A DNA stretch of 64,000 nucleotides. It comes from Clostridia bacterium (lineage in GTDB: Bacteria; Bacillota; Clostridia; TANB77; CAG-508). Below, piece by piece: positions 24,627-33,956 of the stretch (positions within the stretch are counted from its first letter, which is position 1; each line of letters opens with the position of its first letter). The stretch lies in the NCBI GenBank assembly GCA_017469445.1, contig JAFUGK010000002.1:124001-188000 (forward strand), given 5' to 3'. Under the pieces are notes generated by a model, which was not told the DNA's origin, ran no database searches, and saw nothing but the letters and a program-made list of their open reading frames with translations. Position numbers and translations under genes: made by a program.

Positions 24627-25193
24627 ATGTTTGAGAAAATGATAAACTTTTTTAAAGGATTACAGAAAAAGGATAAGCAAGAAACAGGTTCTAAAGATGC
24701 TGCAAAAGAAAGATTACATTTGGTTCTAATGCAAGATAGAGCAAATGTATCTGCAGACTTTCTTGAACTTATGAAACAAGAAATAATAGAGGTAATAAAA
24801 AAATATATAGAAATAGATGAAAAGGCTATAGATGTTAGGCTTACAAATAAAGCAAATGATGATGGAACAACAGGCGCACCAGCACTATATGCTAATATTC
24901 CAATAATGAATATAAAGCATGAAATGAATAAAAAACAAGAAGTTAATGTAGGGGCAATCAATGCTCATCCGGAAGAAGATAAGAAGGAAGAAGAAAGTAA
25001 AGAAGACAAAAAAGATAAAGAAAAAGAAGAAGATAATAAATCAGAAAACAGAAATGAAGCAGTTGAGGAGAGCAGTACTTTTACGGAGAAAAATGAAAAA
25101 ACAGAAAATGTAGAAAAGCAAGAAGAAAATAAAAAGCCAGAAGTAGAAGAAAAAGTAGAAGAAAAGGAAACAGCAGAAATAAGTAAAGAGTAA
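24627..25193 (+). CDS. minE: Cell-division topological specificity factor MinE with extended acidic tail
   Basis: A 188-residue protein. The first ~90 residues match MinE: an N-terminal amphipathic stretch (MFEKMINFFKGLQKK), then KERLHLVLMQDRANVSADFLELM and a beta segment KAIDVRLTN. Typical MinE is about 85-100 residues. This one continues for about 95 residues of low-complexity, Glu/Lys-rich sequence (about 108-188) with no hydrophobic content, likely disordered. MinE stimulates MinD ATPase activity and drives oscillation in organisms that have it. The tail's role is unknown; it is encoded by A/G-rich DNA and could have grown by repeat slippage. Confidence 0.88.
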   Translation: MFEKMINFFKGLQKKDKQETGSKDAAKERLHLVLMQDRANVSADFLELMKQEIIEVIKKYIEIDEKAIDVRLTNKANDDGTTGAPALYANIPIMNIKHEMNKKQEVNVGAINAHPEEDKKEEESKEDKKDKEKEEDNKSENRNEAVEESSTFTEKNEKTENVEKQEENKKPEVEEKVEEKETAEISKE

Positions 25194-25215
25194 ATTTAAC
25201 ATATGAGGGAATAAG

Positions 25216-26322
25216 ATGAAAAGAAGAATATTGAAAAATATGGATTGGGGAATACTCATATGTGCAATAGCATTGTTAATAATAGGCTTAGTTGCGTTAA
25301 TGTCAGCAACACAAAATTCGGAATCTGAAGAACTTGTAAAACAAATGCAATGGTTTGCAATGTGTATACCTATTGTAATAATAGTAATATGCATAGATTA
25401 TGAACTTATTGCAAGAGTATCACCAATATTTTATGGTATATTTATATTACTTTTAATAGGGGTACTTTTTACTAAACCTATTAATGGTGCAAGAAGCTGG
25501 TATGATTTAGAATTTTTTCTATTTCAACCAGCAGAATTTGCAAAAATATTTGTAATAGTATTTTTAGCATATGCAATATCTAAAGTACAAGAAAGAAAAA
25601 AAGATGAAATAAATAAGCCATGGAAATTAGCATTACTACTACTTATACCAATAGTTCCAATAGCATTAATAATAAAACAACCAGATTATGGAACAGCTTG
25701 TGCATTTATAGTAGCAACAATATTAATACTTTATGCTGCAGGAATTAGAAAAAGATATATAATATCTGCAATAGTTATAGTTGCAATTATGGTACCTATT
25801 GCATATTTTTATCTTTTACCAAGCCATGCAAAACAGAGAATAGATGTATATTTAAATCCAAATATTGATCCTCGTGGGGCAGGGTATAATATTATTCAAT
25901 CTAAGCTTGCAATAGGTGCAGGAGAGCTTTTTGGTATGGGAGTTTTAAAAGGCAATCAAACACAACTTGGATTTTTATATCCTAAAACTACAGATTTCAT
26001 ATTCTCTGTAATCGGAGAAGAAATGGGATTTTTAGTAACTAGTGCAATAGTTTTAATATATGTAACTCTGATTGTAAAAGCAATATACATAGCGAAAACT
26101 GCAAAAGATGAGCTCGGATCGTATATTGCCATAGGAATAGCAGGAATATTCTTGTTCCACATGACAGAAAACATAGGTATGACAATAGGACTTTTACCTA
26201 TAACAGGAGTACCACTTCCCTTTATTAGCTATGGAGGAAGTGCAATGATAACTAATTTTATTTTAATTGCATTATTATTAAACATAAGTGGAAGAAGGCA
26301 AAAAGCAATATTTATAGAATAA
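25216..26322 (+). CDS. rodA: SEDS-family peptidoglycan glycosyltransferase RodA/FtsW
   Basis: A 368-residue polytopic membrane protein with about ten hydrophobic segments. SEDS signatures are visible: WYDLEFFLFQPAEFAKIFVI, KQPDYGTACAFI, QSKLAIGAGELFGMG, FIFSVIGEEMGF and TGVPLPFISYGGSAM. SEDS proteins polymerise lipid II with a cognate class B PBP. Linkage to minDE is a common Firmicutes arrangement and favours RodA (elongation) over FtsW. It starts 22 nt after minE. Confidence 0.92.
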   Translation: MKRRILKNMDWGILICAIALLIIGLVALMSATQNSESEELVKQMQWFAMCIPIVIIVICIDYELIARVSPIFYGIFILLLIGVLFTKPINGARSWYDLEFFLFQPAEFAKIFVIVFLAYAISKVQERKKDEINKPWKLALLLLIPIVPIALIIKQPDYGTACAFIVATILILYAAGIRKRYIISAIVIVAIMVPIAYFYLLPSHAKQRIDVYLNPNIDPRGAGYNIIQSKLAIGAGELFGMGVLKGNQTQLGFLYPKTTDFIFSVIGEEMGFLVTSAIVLIYVTLIVKAIYIAKTAKDELGSYIAIGIAGIFLFHMTENIGMTIGLLPITGVPLPFISYGGSAMITNFILIALLLNISGRRQKAIFIE

Positions 26323-26333
26323 TAGGAGAAAAA

Positions 26334-27308
26334 ATGTATTTACAAAAATTAAAAATAGGAAATGTAGAATTAGAAAATAACATATTATTAGCTCCAATGG
26401 CAGGTATTACAGACCTGCCATTTCGAATATTGTGCAGAGAAAATGGTGCAGGTTTAGCTTGTACAGAAATGGTTAGTAGTAAAGCAATATTTTATGGAGA
26501 TGAAAAAACAAAAAAATTACTAGAGGTAGATGGGGAAAAAAGGCCAATTGCTGTTCAACTATTTGGAAGCGATATAGAGGCAATGGAAAAGGCTACAGAG
26601 TATGTAAATGATATAGCGGATATTATAGATATAAATGCAGGATGTCCAGCACCTAAAATAGTAAAAAATGGAGATGGTAGTAGACTATTACTTGACTTAG
26701 AATTATTTGAAAAGGTAATAAAAGCAGTAGTACGAAAAAGTACACGTCCTGTAACTGTAAAATTAAGAAAAGGTTGGAATACAGAAAATATAGTCGCTTT
26801 AGAAGCTGCAAAGATTGCAGAAAAAGCAGGTGTTAGCAGTATTACAATACATGGAAGAACAAGAGAAGATTTTTATTCAGGAGAAGTGGATTTAGAAATA
26901 ATAAAAAAGGTAAAAGAGGCAGTAAAAATACCTGTTATAGGAAATGGAGATATTAGAACACCAGAAGATGCTAAAAACATGTTTGAAAAAACAAATGTGG
27001 ATGGAATTATGATTGGAAGAGCTTCAATTGGAAATCCTTGGATATTCAATCAAATAAAAGAATATCTTAAAACAGAGAAAGCACCAATTCCAATATCTAA
27101 TGAAGAAAAATTAAAAGTAATACTAAGGCATTTGCAAATGGAAATAGATTTAAAAGGGGAACTTGTTGCAGTAAGGGAAATGAGAAAGCATATAGCATAT
27201 TATATAAAGGGAATGCCAGAGGCTACTAAGGTAAGAGAAAAAATCAATACTCTGCAAACTCAAAATGAAGTTATAGATTGTCTTACAGAATACTTTAAAA
27301 ATATGTAG
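26334..27308 (+). CDS. dusB: tRNA-dihydrouridine synthase
   Basis: A 324-residue flavoenzyme. LAPMAGITDLPFRILCRENG is the Dus N-terminal signature. The catalytic cysteine is in INAGCPAPKIVKNGDGS (about residue 102). ITIHGRTREDFYSG and VIGNGDIRTPEDA bind FMN and substrate, and DGIMIGRASIGNPWIF is conserved. The enzyme reduces uridine in the tRNA D-loop. DusB is the usual single Dus of this subgroup. It begins 11 nt after rodA, so it belongs to that operon; a strong terminator follows. Confidence 0.95.
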   Translation: MYLQKLKIGNVELENNILLAPMAGITDLPFRILCRENGAGLACTEMVSSKAIFYGDEKTKKLLEVDGEKRPIAVQLFGSDIEAMEKATEYVNDIADIIDINAGCPAPKIVKNGDGSRLLLDLELFEKVIKAVVRKSTRPVTVKLRKGWNTENIVALEAAKIAEKAGVSSITIHGRTREDFYSGEVDLEIIKKVKEAVKIPVIGNGDIRTPEDAKNMFEKTNVDGIMIGRASIGNPWIFNQIKEYLKTEKAPIPISNEEKLKVILRHLQMEIDLKGELVAVREMRKHIAYYIKGMPEATKVREKINTLQTQNEVIDCLTEYFKNM

Positions 27309-27313
27309 AATAA

Positions 27314-27341
27314 ATATAGGTAGGGATACCTATATTTTTTT
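27314..27341 (+). terminator. Terminator after dusB
   Basis: ATATAGGTA / TACCTATAT with a 4-nt loop and a seven-T tract. Confidence 0.8.
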
Positions 27342-27368
27342 GCATTTTTTAGTAAATATACTAAAAGT

Positions 27369-27446
27369 CCGCCAAATCTTAGCCGGTGTTGGATGTTTTC
27401 TTTCTCCAGGTATTCGAAAGAAAAATGCAACACCTACGTTTGGTTA
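27369..27446 (+). repeat. CCGCCAAA hairpin repeat, copy 2
   Basis: CCGCCAAATCTTAGCC, GGTGTTG / CAACACC, TTTTCTTTC / GAAAGAAAA, loop TCCAGGTATTC, ending TACGTTTGGTTA. The terminal pair is G.U in the sense RNA. It ends 14 nt before the start codon of the next gene, directly against the ribosome-binding site, and follows the dusB terminator, so it would lie in that gene's leader. Confidence 0.8.
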
Positions 27447-27460
27447 CTTGGGAGGTAAGA

Positions 27461-28096
27461 TTGAAAAACAAAAAAATAATTATATTTATTATGCTAGTTA
27501 TAATTTTAATTTGTTCATTTTTTATTGTAAAAATTAATTATAAAAAAATAAATTTTGGAAATACTATAAGTAGCAAAAGTGTAGATTCAATTGTAAATAA
27601 TATTTTAAATATGAAATCGTATCAGGCAGATATTTTGGTAAAAGTAGTAAGTAATAAAAATGAGAATATATATAAAATGAAACAGCAAAACATAGAAGAG
27701 AAAGCATATAAGCAAATAATTGAGGAGCCAAGCGAGCTAAAAGATATAGAAATAGTTTTTAGAGATAATAAATTAGAAATAAAAAACAATAAATTAAATT
27801 TAACTAAATTATATGAGAATTACAAATATATTTCAGAAAATGCTTTAATATTAACATCATTTATAAAAGACTATAATTCGGAAACAGAAAAAGGATTAAG
27901 AGAAACAGAAAATGAGATTATTTTAGAAGTTAAAATAAAAAATGAGTTAAACAAATATGAAAAATATAAAACATTATATGTAGATAAACAAACAGGAAAT
28001 CCTACTAAACTTGAAATAAAAGACATATCACAAAATGTACGAGTTTACATATTATATAATGAGATAAAAATTAATAGTTTGCAAGAAATAGTATAA
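27461..28096 (+). CDS. Exported LolA-like protein, possibly GerS-type germination factor
   Basis: A 211-residue protein. The TTG start at 27461 is chosen because GGGAGGTAAG lies just before it and in-frame codons further upstream fall in the hairpin repeat. The N-terminus is a signal or anchor helix (NKKIIIFIMLVIILICSFFI). The body has the LolA/GerS-like pattern VDSIVNNILNMKSYQADILVKV...YKMKQQN and a C-terminal LYVDKQTGNPTKLEIKD. C22 follows no clear lipobox. In Clostridioides a lipoprotein of this fold (GerS) is needed for spore-cortex hydrolysis; that role here is inference from fold and spore-former context. Confidence 0.55.
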   Translation: MKNKKIIIFIMLVIILICSFFIVKINYKKINFGNTISSKSVDSIVNNILNMKSYQADILVKVVSNKNENIYKMKQQNIEEKAYKQIIEEPSELKDIEIVFRDNKLEIKNNKLNLTKLYENYKYISENALILTSFIKDYNSETEKGLRETENEIILEVKIKNELNKYEKYKTLYVDKQTGNPTKLEIKDISQNVRVYILYNEIKINSLQEIV

Positions 28097-28184
28097 TTTA
28101 AAGCAGGCTAAAATTTGTGTCTAATATTTAAAATATATCTAAAACAATTAAAATCTAATTATGTAATAATAGGAGTGAACATAA

Positions 28185-28529
28185 ATGGTAATAAAAAGAG
28201 GAGATATGTTTTATGCAGATTTAAGCCCAGTAATTGGTTCAGAGCAAGGTGGAATACGACCTGTTTTAATTATTCAAAATGATGTGGGGAATAAATATAG
28301 TCCAACTGTAATAGCAGCTGCTATTACTTCGCAAATAAATAAAAACAAATTACCAACACACATAGAAATAGATTCAGAGGAGTTTGGACTTAAATCGGAT
28401 TCTGTTGTTTTAGCAGAACAAATTAGAACAATAGATAAAAGTAGATTAAAAGAAAAAATAGGGCATATAGATGATGAAAAAGTAATGGACAGAATAAATA
28501 ATGCAATAGGAGTAAGCTTTGGTTTGTAG
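28185..28529 (+). CDS. mazF: MazF/PemK-family endoribonuclease (EndoA)
   Basis: A 114-residue toxin. [20 protein letters not shown] (residues 4-23, containing the RGD.f.adLsPv.GSEqgg signature) and [12 protein letters not shown] are diagnostic of Maz[10 protein letters not shown] and the C-terminal segment containing [12 protein letters not shown] are also conserved. EndoA cleaves mRNA at short U-rich sites. No MazE-like antitoxin gene is present directly upstream, where the exported LolA-like protein lies, so the antitoxin is either elsewhere or absent. A terminator follows. Confidence 0.93.
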   Translation: MVIKRGDMFYADLSPVIGSEQGGIRPVLIIQNDVGNKYSPTVIAAAITSQINKNKLPTHIEIDSEEFGLKSDSVVLAEQIRTIDKSRLKEKIGHIDDEKVMDRINNAIGVSFGL

Positions 28530-28538
28530 ATATTAGGG

Positions 28539-28570
28539 AGACACTTTTCAAAAATGAGAGGTGTCTTTTC
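28539..28570 (+). terminator. Terminator after mazF
   Basis: AGACACTTTTCA / TGAGAGGTGTCT hairpin with a 4-nt loop and TTTTCTT tail. Confidence 0.65.
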
Positions 28571-28640
28571 TTAAATATCTTTTATTTTCCCCTAAAATGT
28601 AGTATAATATATAGAATTACTTTATTTTTAGGAGAGTAAA

Positions 28641-31600
28641 ATGAATTCACTAATAAGTATATTGGAAAAGAAAGATAAGTTTAAAGCTTATATAGAAGAT
28701 GTAAAAAAAGGTGTAAATCCAATGATGTTATCTGGACTTACAGATAGCGGAAAGGTTCATCTTTCTTATGCTACGAAAATTTTTAGCGAAAAGCCGATTT
28801 GCTTAGTAACATATAATGAAATTCAAGCAAGAAAGCTTGCTAATGGCTTAAGATATTACGATAAGGATGTATGTTATTTTCCTAAAAGAGAAATAGTAAC
28901 ATATGATTATTTAGCAGAAAGCAAAGATTTGTTAAATCAAAGAATCGATTGTCTAAATAAGATTAAAAGTGGTAAGGGGAAAATTATAGTTACAACAATT
29001 GAAGCTGCAATGCAAAAAACAATTTCAAAAGAAGTTTTATATAAACATCAATTATCTTTAGAAGTTGGGAAAGAATATAATTTAGAGACCATTAAAGAAA
29101 ATCTTATAAAACTTGGCTATGAAAGGTTTGAAATAGTAGAAGGAAAAGGGCAATTTAGCATAAGAGGTGGAATTGTAGATATTGCAACAGAAGAAAAAGA
29201 AGGAGTTCGTATAGAATTTTGGGGAGATGAAATAGATTCTATAAGAATGTTTAATGTATATACTCAACGTTCTACAGAGATGGTAAAAAATGTGGAAATC
29301 TATCCTGCAAATGAATTTATTTTAGAAAAACCTATAGAAAAAATTTGTTATGAAATTGAAAAAACAAATTATGCAGATGAAGATTTAGAAGAAATTAGAA
29401 ATGGAAATTATTTGAATAAGATAGATAAATATTTTAATTCTTTTTATGAAAAACAAGATTCAATATTAGATTATATTTCAAATGATTATATTATTATTTT
29501 AGATGAAATAAAGAAAATAAGACAAAGGGCAGAAAATATTATAAAAGACAACGAAAGTATAAGTAAAAACTTAATCGAAAGAGGAAAAATAATTCCAGAA
29601 GCTTTAAAAGTTATGGATAAATATGAAGAAGTAGAAAAAAGAATAGAGAATAAACAAACCATATATTTAGAAGCACAAGATATTGGCTTTGTAGATTCGA
29701 AGACTATGCATGCAAAAAGAAACGGATATAGCTTTAGCTATAGGGAGGTGAACTTTTTTCGCTTTGGATTTGATCTATTCTTTGAGGAGATTGAAAAGGC
29801 AAGGAAAGCTCAAAAAATAGTAGTTATCATCGCAGGAAGCAAGGATAATGGGAAAAAAATATCAGACCTTTTATTTGAAAAGGAAATAAACAATGTTTTT
29901 ACTGAAAAATTAGATGTCTTATTAAATGCAAATACTGTATATATTACTACAGGTACATTGGAGGCAGGATTTGAAGCATATGATTTTAATCTACTTGTAA
30001 TATCTGCAGGTGAAATTTTCACTACAAAAAAAACAAGGACTAAAACAAATAAAATATATAAAGATGCAGAAACAATAGTGTTTTCAGATTTGAAAATTGG
30101 AGATTATGTTGTTCATAAAAACCATGGAATTGGTCAATTTATTGGCGTAAATACAATAACAGCAGACAAGATAACAAAAGACTATATTAAATTAAAATAT
30201 AGAGGAGACGATATTTTATATATTCCAACAAATCAGTTAGATAATATTAGAAAATATGTAGGAGTTGGAGAAAAAAGTGCGCCAGATTTAAATAGCTTAG
30301 GTAATAAAGAGTGGTCAAATACAAAAAGAAAAGTAAAGGCAAATTTACAAGAAGTTGCAAGAGAACTTTTAGAACTATATGCTAAAAGAGAAAAAGCTGT
30401 AGGTTATGCATTTTCTAAAGATACTCCATGGCAAACTCAATTTGAAAATAGTTTTGCTTATGAAGAAACAGATGATCAATTGAGATGTATAGAAGAAATG
30501 AAAAAAGATATGGAAGCACCAAAACCAATGGATAGACTACTTTGTGGAGATGTTGGATATGGAAAAACAGAAGTTGCTATACGAGGTGCTTTTAAGGCTT
30601 GTATGGATGGAAAACAAGTTGCATATTTAGTTCCAACTACAATACTTGCAAACCAGCAATATGAATCATTTAAAGAAAGAATGAAAGAGTTCCCAATTAG
30701 AGTAGAATTACTAAATAGATTTAGGACAAAAAAGCAACAAGAAGAAACAGTGAAAAAACTAAAATTAGGTGAGGTAGATATTGTAATTGGAACACATAGA
30801 TTACTAAGTAAAGATATAGAGTTTAAAAATTTGGGTATGCTTATAGTAGATGAAGAGCAAAGATTTGGTGTAAAGGCAAAAGAGAAAATAAAAGAAATGA
30901 AAAATAATATAGATGTATTAACAATGACAGCAACTCCAATACCTAGAACTTTGCATATGTCTGTTGTTGGAATTAGAGATATGTCTGTTATATACGAGCC
31001 ACCTCAAAACAGAAAGCAAGTTCAAACTTATGTGCTTGAATATGATGAAGAAGTTGTAAGAGAAGCAATTACTAAAGAACTTGAAAGAAGTGGACAGGTA
31101 TTTTATTTGTATAATAATGTTGAAGGAATTCAAAAAAAGGCAAACACAATACAAGAATTGGTACCTGAAGCTAAAGTAGTGTATGCACATGGAAAAATGA
31201 CAGGTAAAGAAATAGAAGAAATAATGGAAGAATTTATTAGAGGCGAAACTAATGTGCTTGTTTGTACTACAATTCTTGAATCTGGAATTGATATTCCAAA
31301 TGCAAATACAATTATAGTCGAAAATGCAGATAGACTTGGATTAGCACAGTTATATCAAATACGTGGAAGAGTGGGAAGATCAGATAGGCAAGCATATGCA
31401 TATATAACTTATAAAAGAGATAAAATGCTTTCTGAAGAAGCGGATAAAAGATTAAAAGCTATAAAAGAATTCACTGAATTTGGATCAGGATTTAAAATAG
31501 CAATGAGAGACTTAGAAATTAGAGGCGCTGGAAGTTTATTGGGTGAAATGCAACATGGACATTTAGACCAAGTTGGATATGATATGTATTGCAAAATATT

Positions 31601-32072
31601 AGATGAAGTTGTAAAAGAAATGAAGGGAATAGAGGTAGAAGAAGAAATTGATGTGCAGATTGATATTAATGTTTCTAGCTATATTCCAGATGAATTTATT
31701 GATAATAGTAATCAAAAGATAGAGATATATCAAAATATAGCACTTTGCAAAAATGAAGAAGATATTCAAAATGTTGTAGATGAAATAATAGATAGATATG
31801 GTAGAATTCCAGAAGAAATAGAAAACCTTCTTGAGATTACAAGAATAAAAAATTTATGCAGACAAAAAGGTATTGTTAAAATTGCTCAAAAGTTAAATAG
31901 TGTAGTTTTTTATTTTGATATGGATAAATTTAATGGAGATAATGTGCAAGCTTTATTAGAAAAGTACAAGAATAGAATGCAGTTTTCACCAAGTAGGAAT
32001 AGTTATATTACGCTTAAAAATGTTCAGAATGATATTATTAAAGAGATTAAAGATTTTCTTGAAATCTGTTAA
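28641..32072 (+). CDS. mfd: Transcription-repair coupling factor Mfd
   Basis: A 1143-residue ATP-dependent translocase that displaces stalled RNA polymerase and recruits UvrA. The N-terminal UvrB-homology part contains LVTYNEIQARKLANGLRYY and KGQFSIRGGIVDIA. The RNAP-interacting domain begins near residue 480 (LKIGDYVVHKNHGIGQFIGV). The RecG-like motor has LLCGDVGYGKTEVAIRGAFK (Walker A), IVDEEQRFGVKAKEK (DEEQ box), TMTATPIPRTL and QIRGRVGRSDRQAYAY. The C-terminal TRCF domain ends the protein. Length is normal for the family and the frame is intact. Confidence 0.97.
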   Translation: MNSLISILEKKDKFKAYIEDVKKGVNPMMLSGLTDSGKVHLSYATKIFSEKPICLVTYNEIQARKLANGLRYYDKDVCYFPKREIVTYDYLAESKDLLNQRIDCLNKIKSGKGKIIVTTIEAAMQKTISKEVLYKHQLSLEVGKEYNLETIKENLIKLGYERFEIVEGKGQFSIRGGIVDIATEEKEGVRIEFWGDEIDSIRMFNVYTQRSTEMVKNVEIYPANEFILEKPIEKICYEIEKTNYADEDLEEIRNGNYLNKIDKYFNSFYEKQDSILDYISNDYIIILDEIKKIRQRAENIIKDNESISKNLIERGKIIPEALKVMDKYEEVEKRIENKQTIYLEAQDIGFVDSKTMHAKRNGYSFSYREVNFFRFGFDLFFEEIEKARKAQKIVVIIAGSKDNGKKISDLLFEKEINNVFTEKLDVLLNANTVYITTGTLEAGFEAYDFNLLVISAGEIFTTKKTRTKTNKIYKDAETIVFSDLKIGDYVVHKNHGIGQFIGVNTITADKITKDYIKLKYRGDDILYIPTNQLDNIRKYVGVGEKSAPDLNSLGNKEWSNTKRKVKANLQEVARELLELYAKREKAVGYAFSKDTPWQTQFENSFAYEETDDQLRCIEEMKKDMEAPKPMDRLLCGDVGYGKTEVAIRGAFKACMDGKQVAYLVPTTILANQQYESFKERMKEFPIRVELLNRFRTKKQQEETVKKLKLGEVDIVIGTHRLLSKDIEFKNLGMLIVDEEQRFGVKAKEKIKEMKNNIDVLTMTATPIPRTLHMSVVGIRDMSVIYEPPQNRKQVQTYVLEYDEEVVREAITKELERSGQVFYLYNNVEGIQKKANTIQELVPEAKVVYAHGKMTGKEIEEIMEEFIRGETNVLVCTTILESGIDIPNANTIIVENADRLGLAQLYQIRGRVGRSDRQAYAYITYKRDKMLSEEADKRLKAIKEFTEFGSGFKIAMRDLEIRGAGSLLGEMQHGHLDQVGYDMYCKILDEVVKEMKGIEVEEEIDVQIDINVSSYIPDEFIDNSNQKIEIYQNIALCKNEEDIQNVVDEIIDRYGRIPEEIENLLEITRIKNLCRQKGIVKIAQKLNSVVFYFDMDKFNGDNVQALLEKYKNRMQFSPSRNSYITLKNVQNDIIKEIKDFLEIC

Positions 32073-32098
32073 AGTATTAATAAATTTATCACTAAAAT

Positions 32099-32176
32099 CC
32101 GCCCAATCTTAGCCGGAGATGGATATTTTCTTTCTCCAAGCATTCGAAAGAAAAATACATCGCCTACGTTGGGCTA
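32099..32176 (+). repeat. CCGCCCAA hairpin repeat, copy 3
   Basis: GCCCAA pairs with TTGGGC, and GGAGATG pairs with CATCGCC (one mismatch). Both stems differ from copies 1, 2 and 4 while the internal segments TCTTAGCC, TACG and the loop TCCAAGCATTC are kept. Located just after mfd and upstream of the second-family element at 32209. Confidence 0.8.
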
Positions 32177-32208
32177 TTTTGTGAGACAATGGGATAACTT
32201 TGAAAACG

Positions 32209-32284
32209 GACATTACTAGCTCATAAATATGGGACATTTCTTAGCATAAGAGGAATGACCATAGGTAAAGAAGTGTCCCCTTAC
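32209..32284 (+). promoter_or_regulatory. Structured 5' element (GGGAC stem family) upstream of the trmH-like gene
   Basis: ACATTACTAGCTCATA, then GGGACATTTCTT, loop with ATGACCATA, then AAGAAGTGTCCC and CTTACA. Stem pairs continuously with one sense-strand G.U pair. It ends 24 nt before the start codon, the same spacing as the porA, porD and lysS copies. Confidence 0.7.
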
Positions 32285-32308
32285 AAGTAAAAAAAGAGGA
32301 GGATTTAT

Positions 32309-33094
32309 ATGCAAATAATTTCTAGTAAGGAAAATGAGATAATTAAACACATTAAAAAGCTTAAAGATAAGAAATACAGAGACCTAAACAATGAATTTGT
32401 TGTTGAGGGAATTAAGCTTGTAAAAGAAGCAATTGCAGAGAATACTAAAATTAAGCAAATTGTAGTATGTGAAAGTTGTATTGAGGATGGAACTATAGAT
32501 AAGAAAACACTTTATGAAATTGCAAAATATAATTGCATATATGTAACTGAAAATATGTTTAATTTTTTAACCGATGTAGTAAATCCACAAGGCCTTCTAG
32601 CTGTGATAGAAAAGGAAAGCGATAATTTAGAAATAAATTACAACGAGGATTTCATTTTAATATTAGATAATTTGCAAGATCCAGGAAATTTAGGTACAAT
32701 TTTAAGAACTGCAGATAGTGTAAATTTAAAGCAAATTATTGTTTCTAAAAATAGTGCAGATGCATATAATCCTAAGGTTGTTCGTTCTACAATGGGTGCG
32801 ATTTTTAGAGTTAAAATAATAGAAAGTGACAATTTGGTAGACACTATTAATGAAATTAAAAAGCACAATTTTACTGTAATGGCAACAGATTTAAAAGAAG
32901 CTTCAAGCATATATGATGAAAAACTTAGTAAATGTGCTGTAGTTATTGGAAATGAGGCTAATGGGGTTTCTAAAGAGGTTTTAAATGCTGTAGATAAGAA
33001 AATAAAAATTCCTATGCTAGGAAAAACAGAAAGCCTAAATGCATCTGTTGCAACAGGGGTTATTTTATATGAATATGTAAGGCAAAAGATTTAA
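32309..33094 (+). CDS. TrmH/SpoU-family RNA 2'-O-methyltransferase (RlmB-like)
   Basis: A 261-residue SPOUT methyltransferase. An N-terminal L30e-like substrate-binding domain (residues 1-100, DLNNEFVVEGIKLVKEAI) is followed by the knotted catalytic domain. Its three SpoU motifs are LDNLQDPGNLGTILRTAD (motif 1, about 118-135), VVIGNEANGVSKEV (motif 2, about 211-224) and IPMLGKTESLNASVATGVIL (motif 3). These bind SAM and the target 2'-OH. The family methylates 23S rRNA or tRNA; the exact base is not visible. AGAGGAGG precedes the start, and two different repeat elements lie in the leader. Confidence 0.92.
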   Translation: MQIISSKENEIIKHIKKLKDKKYRDLNNEFVVEGIKLVKEAIAENTKIKQIVVCESCIEDGTIDKKTLYEIAKYNCIYVTENMFNFLTDVVNPQGLLAVIEKESDNLEINYNEDFILILDNLQDPGNLGTILRTADSVNLKQIIVSKNSADAYNPKVVRSTMGAIFRVKIIESDNLVDTINEIKKHNFTVMATDLKEASSIYDEKLSKCAVVIGNEANGVSKEVLNAVDKKIKIPMLGKTESLNASVATGVILYEYVRQKI

Positions 33095-33181
33095 TATAAT
33101 ATGAACTTTGCCAGAAAGCTTCCATTCCTTGCTTATATGAATCATATAATGCAATAAACGATTGAAAAAATGGAGAAAAAT

Positions 33182-33838
33182 ATGAAAAAAGTAGTTGTAA
33201 TTTTTACTATAACATTTCTAATAGTATGTATAGTTTTAGGAGCTATGATTATATCAAATAAAAACAAGCAATATTATACTGAAGAAGATTTTAATATAGA
33301 ACGATTAATTAGCCAAACAGATTATGATAATGATGGAATAGATGATTATACTGATATATTAGAAGGAGCAAGAATAGAAGCTAAAAATAAGCCTAAATAC
33401 AAAAATGCATATTATTCAGGAGGTTACCCGCCAGAAGATGAAGGGGTATGTACTGATGTTATATGGCGAGCTTTAAAAAATGCAGGATACATGCTAAAAG
33501 ATATGATAGATGAAGATATAAAAAATAATGTAGATAAATATCCTAGAGTTCAGGGTAAGCCAGATCCTAATATAGATTTTAGAAGAGTACCTAATTTAAA
33601 GGTATATTTTGAAAGAAATCAAATAAGTTTAACCACAGATTTAACTGAAATAGAAAAGTGGCAAGCTGGGGATATTGTAATTTTTGGTAATAGCCATGTA
33701 GGAATAATATCTGATAAAAGAAATAAAACAGGAGTACCATATTTAATACACAATGGAGGACAGCCTATACGTGAAGAAGATATATTAGAGTTATATAATA
33801 ACTTTAATCCAATAACAGGCCATTACAGAATGAAGTAA
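33182..33838 (+). CDS. DUF1287 exported protein (NlpC/P60-like amidase fold)
   Basis: A 218-residue protein. The second ATG (33182) is preferred because the first (33170) overlaps the TGGAGAAAAAT ribosome-binding site. N-terminal membrane helix (about 2-23). DUF1287 signatures are NAYYSGGYPPEDEGVCTDV (cysteine about residue 89), RRVPNLKVYFER, and AGDIVIFGNSHVGIISDKRN with the histidine about residue 178. A final catalytic-like H sits in PYLIHNGG. The Cys-His arrangement resembles NlpC/P60-type peptidases, suggesting cell-wall hydrolysis, but no DUF1287 activity is assured. Confidence 0.8.
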   Translation: MKKVVVIFTITFLIVCIVLGAMIISNKNKQYYTEEDFNIERLISQTDYDNDGIDDYTDILEGARIEAKNKPKYKNAYYSGGYPPEDEGVCTDVIWRALKNAGYMLKDMIDEDIKNNVDKYPRVQGKPDPNIDFRRVPNLKVYFERNQISLTTDLTEIEKWQAGDIVIFGNSHVGIISDKRNKTGVPYLIHNGGQPIREEDILELYNNFNPITGHYRMK

Positions 33839-33900
33839 AAATATTTTATTTTAAAATTACTAATAAAGTTTTTTATTTTGTGAGAGAATAAGATTACTAA

Positions 33901-33917
33901 AGGAGGAGATTTATATT
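33901..33917 (+). promoter_or_regulatory. Strong Shine-Dalgarno placed before an AUU codon in frame with rnr
   Basis: AGGAGGAGAT is followed after 4 nt by ATT at 33915, which opens a frame continuous with rnr (SRKHKKGRRVEYRMPKK). The annotated-looking ATG at 33957 has no comparable site. This suggests initiation at AUU, or a sequencing error in an ATG. Confidence 0.5.
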
Positions 33918-33956
33918 AGTAGAAAACATAAAAAAGGTAGAAGAGTTGAATATAGA

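Noticed and set aside
27369-27446. Resemblance of the CCGCCAAA hairpin to a self-cleaving ribozyme (TAGCCGG word as in twister)
   Set aside because: The other conserved twister segments (for example the AAGCCCGG-type strand) and pseudoknot partners are absent.
27340-27537. Plus-strand ORF overlapping the CCGCCAAA hairpin
   Set aside because: Its first half translates the hairpin repeat and it is out of frame with the LolA-like gene, which has a good ribosome-binding site.
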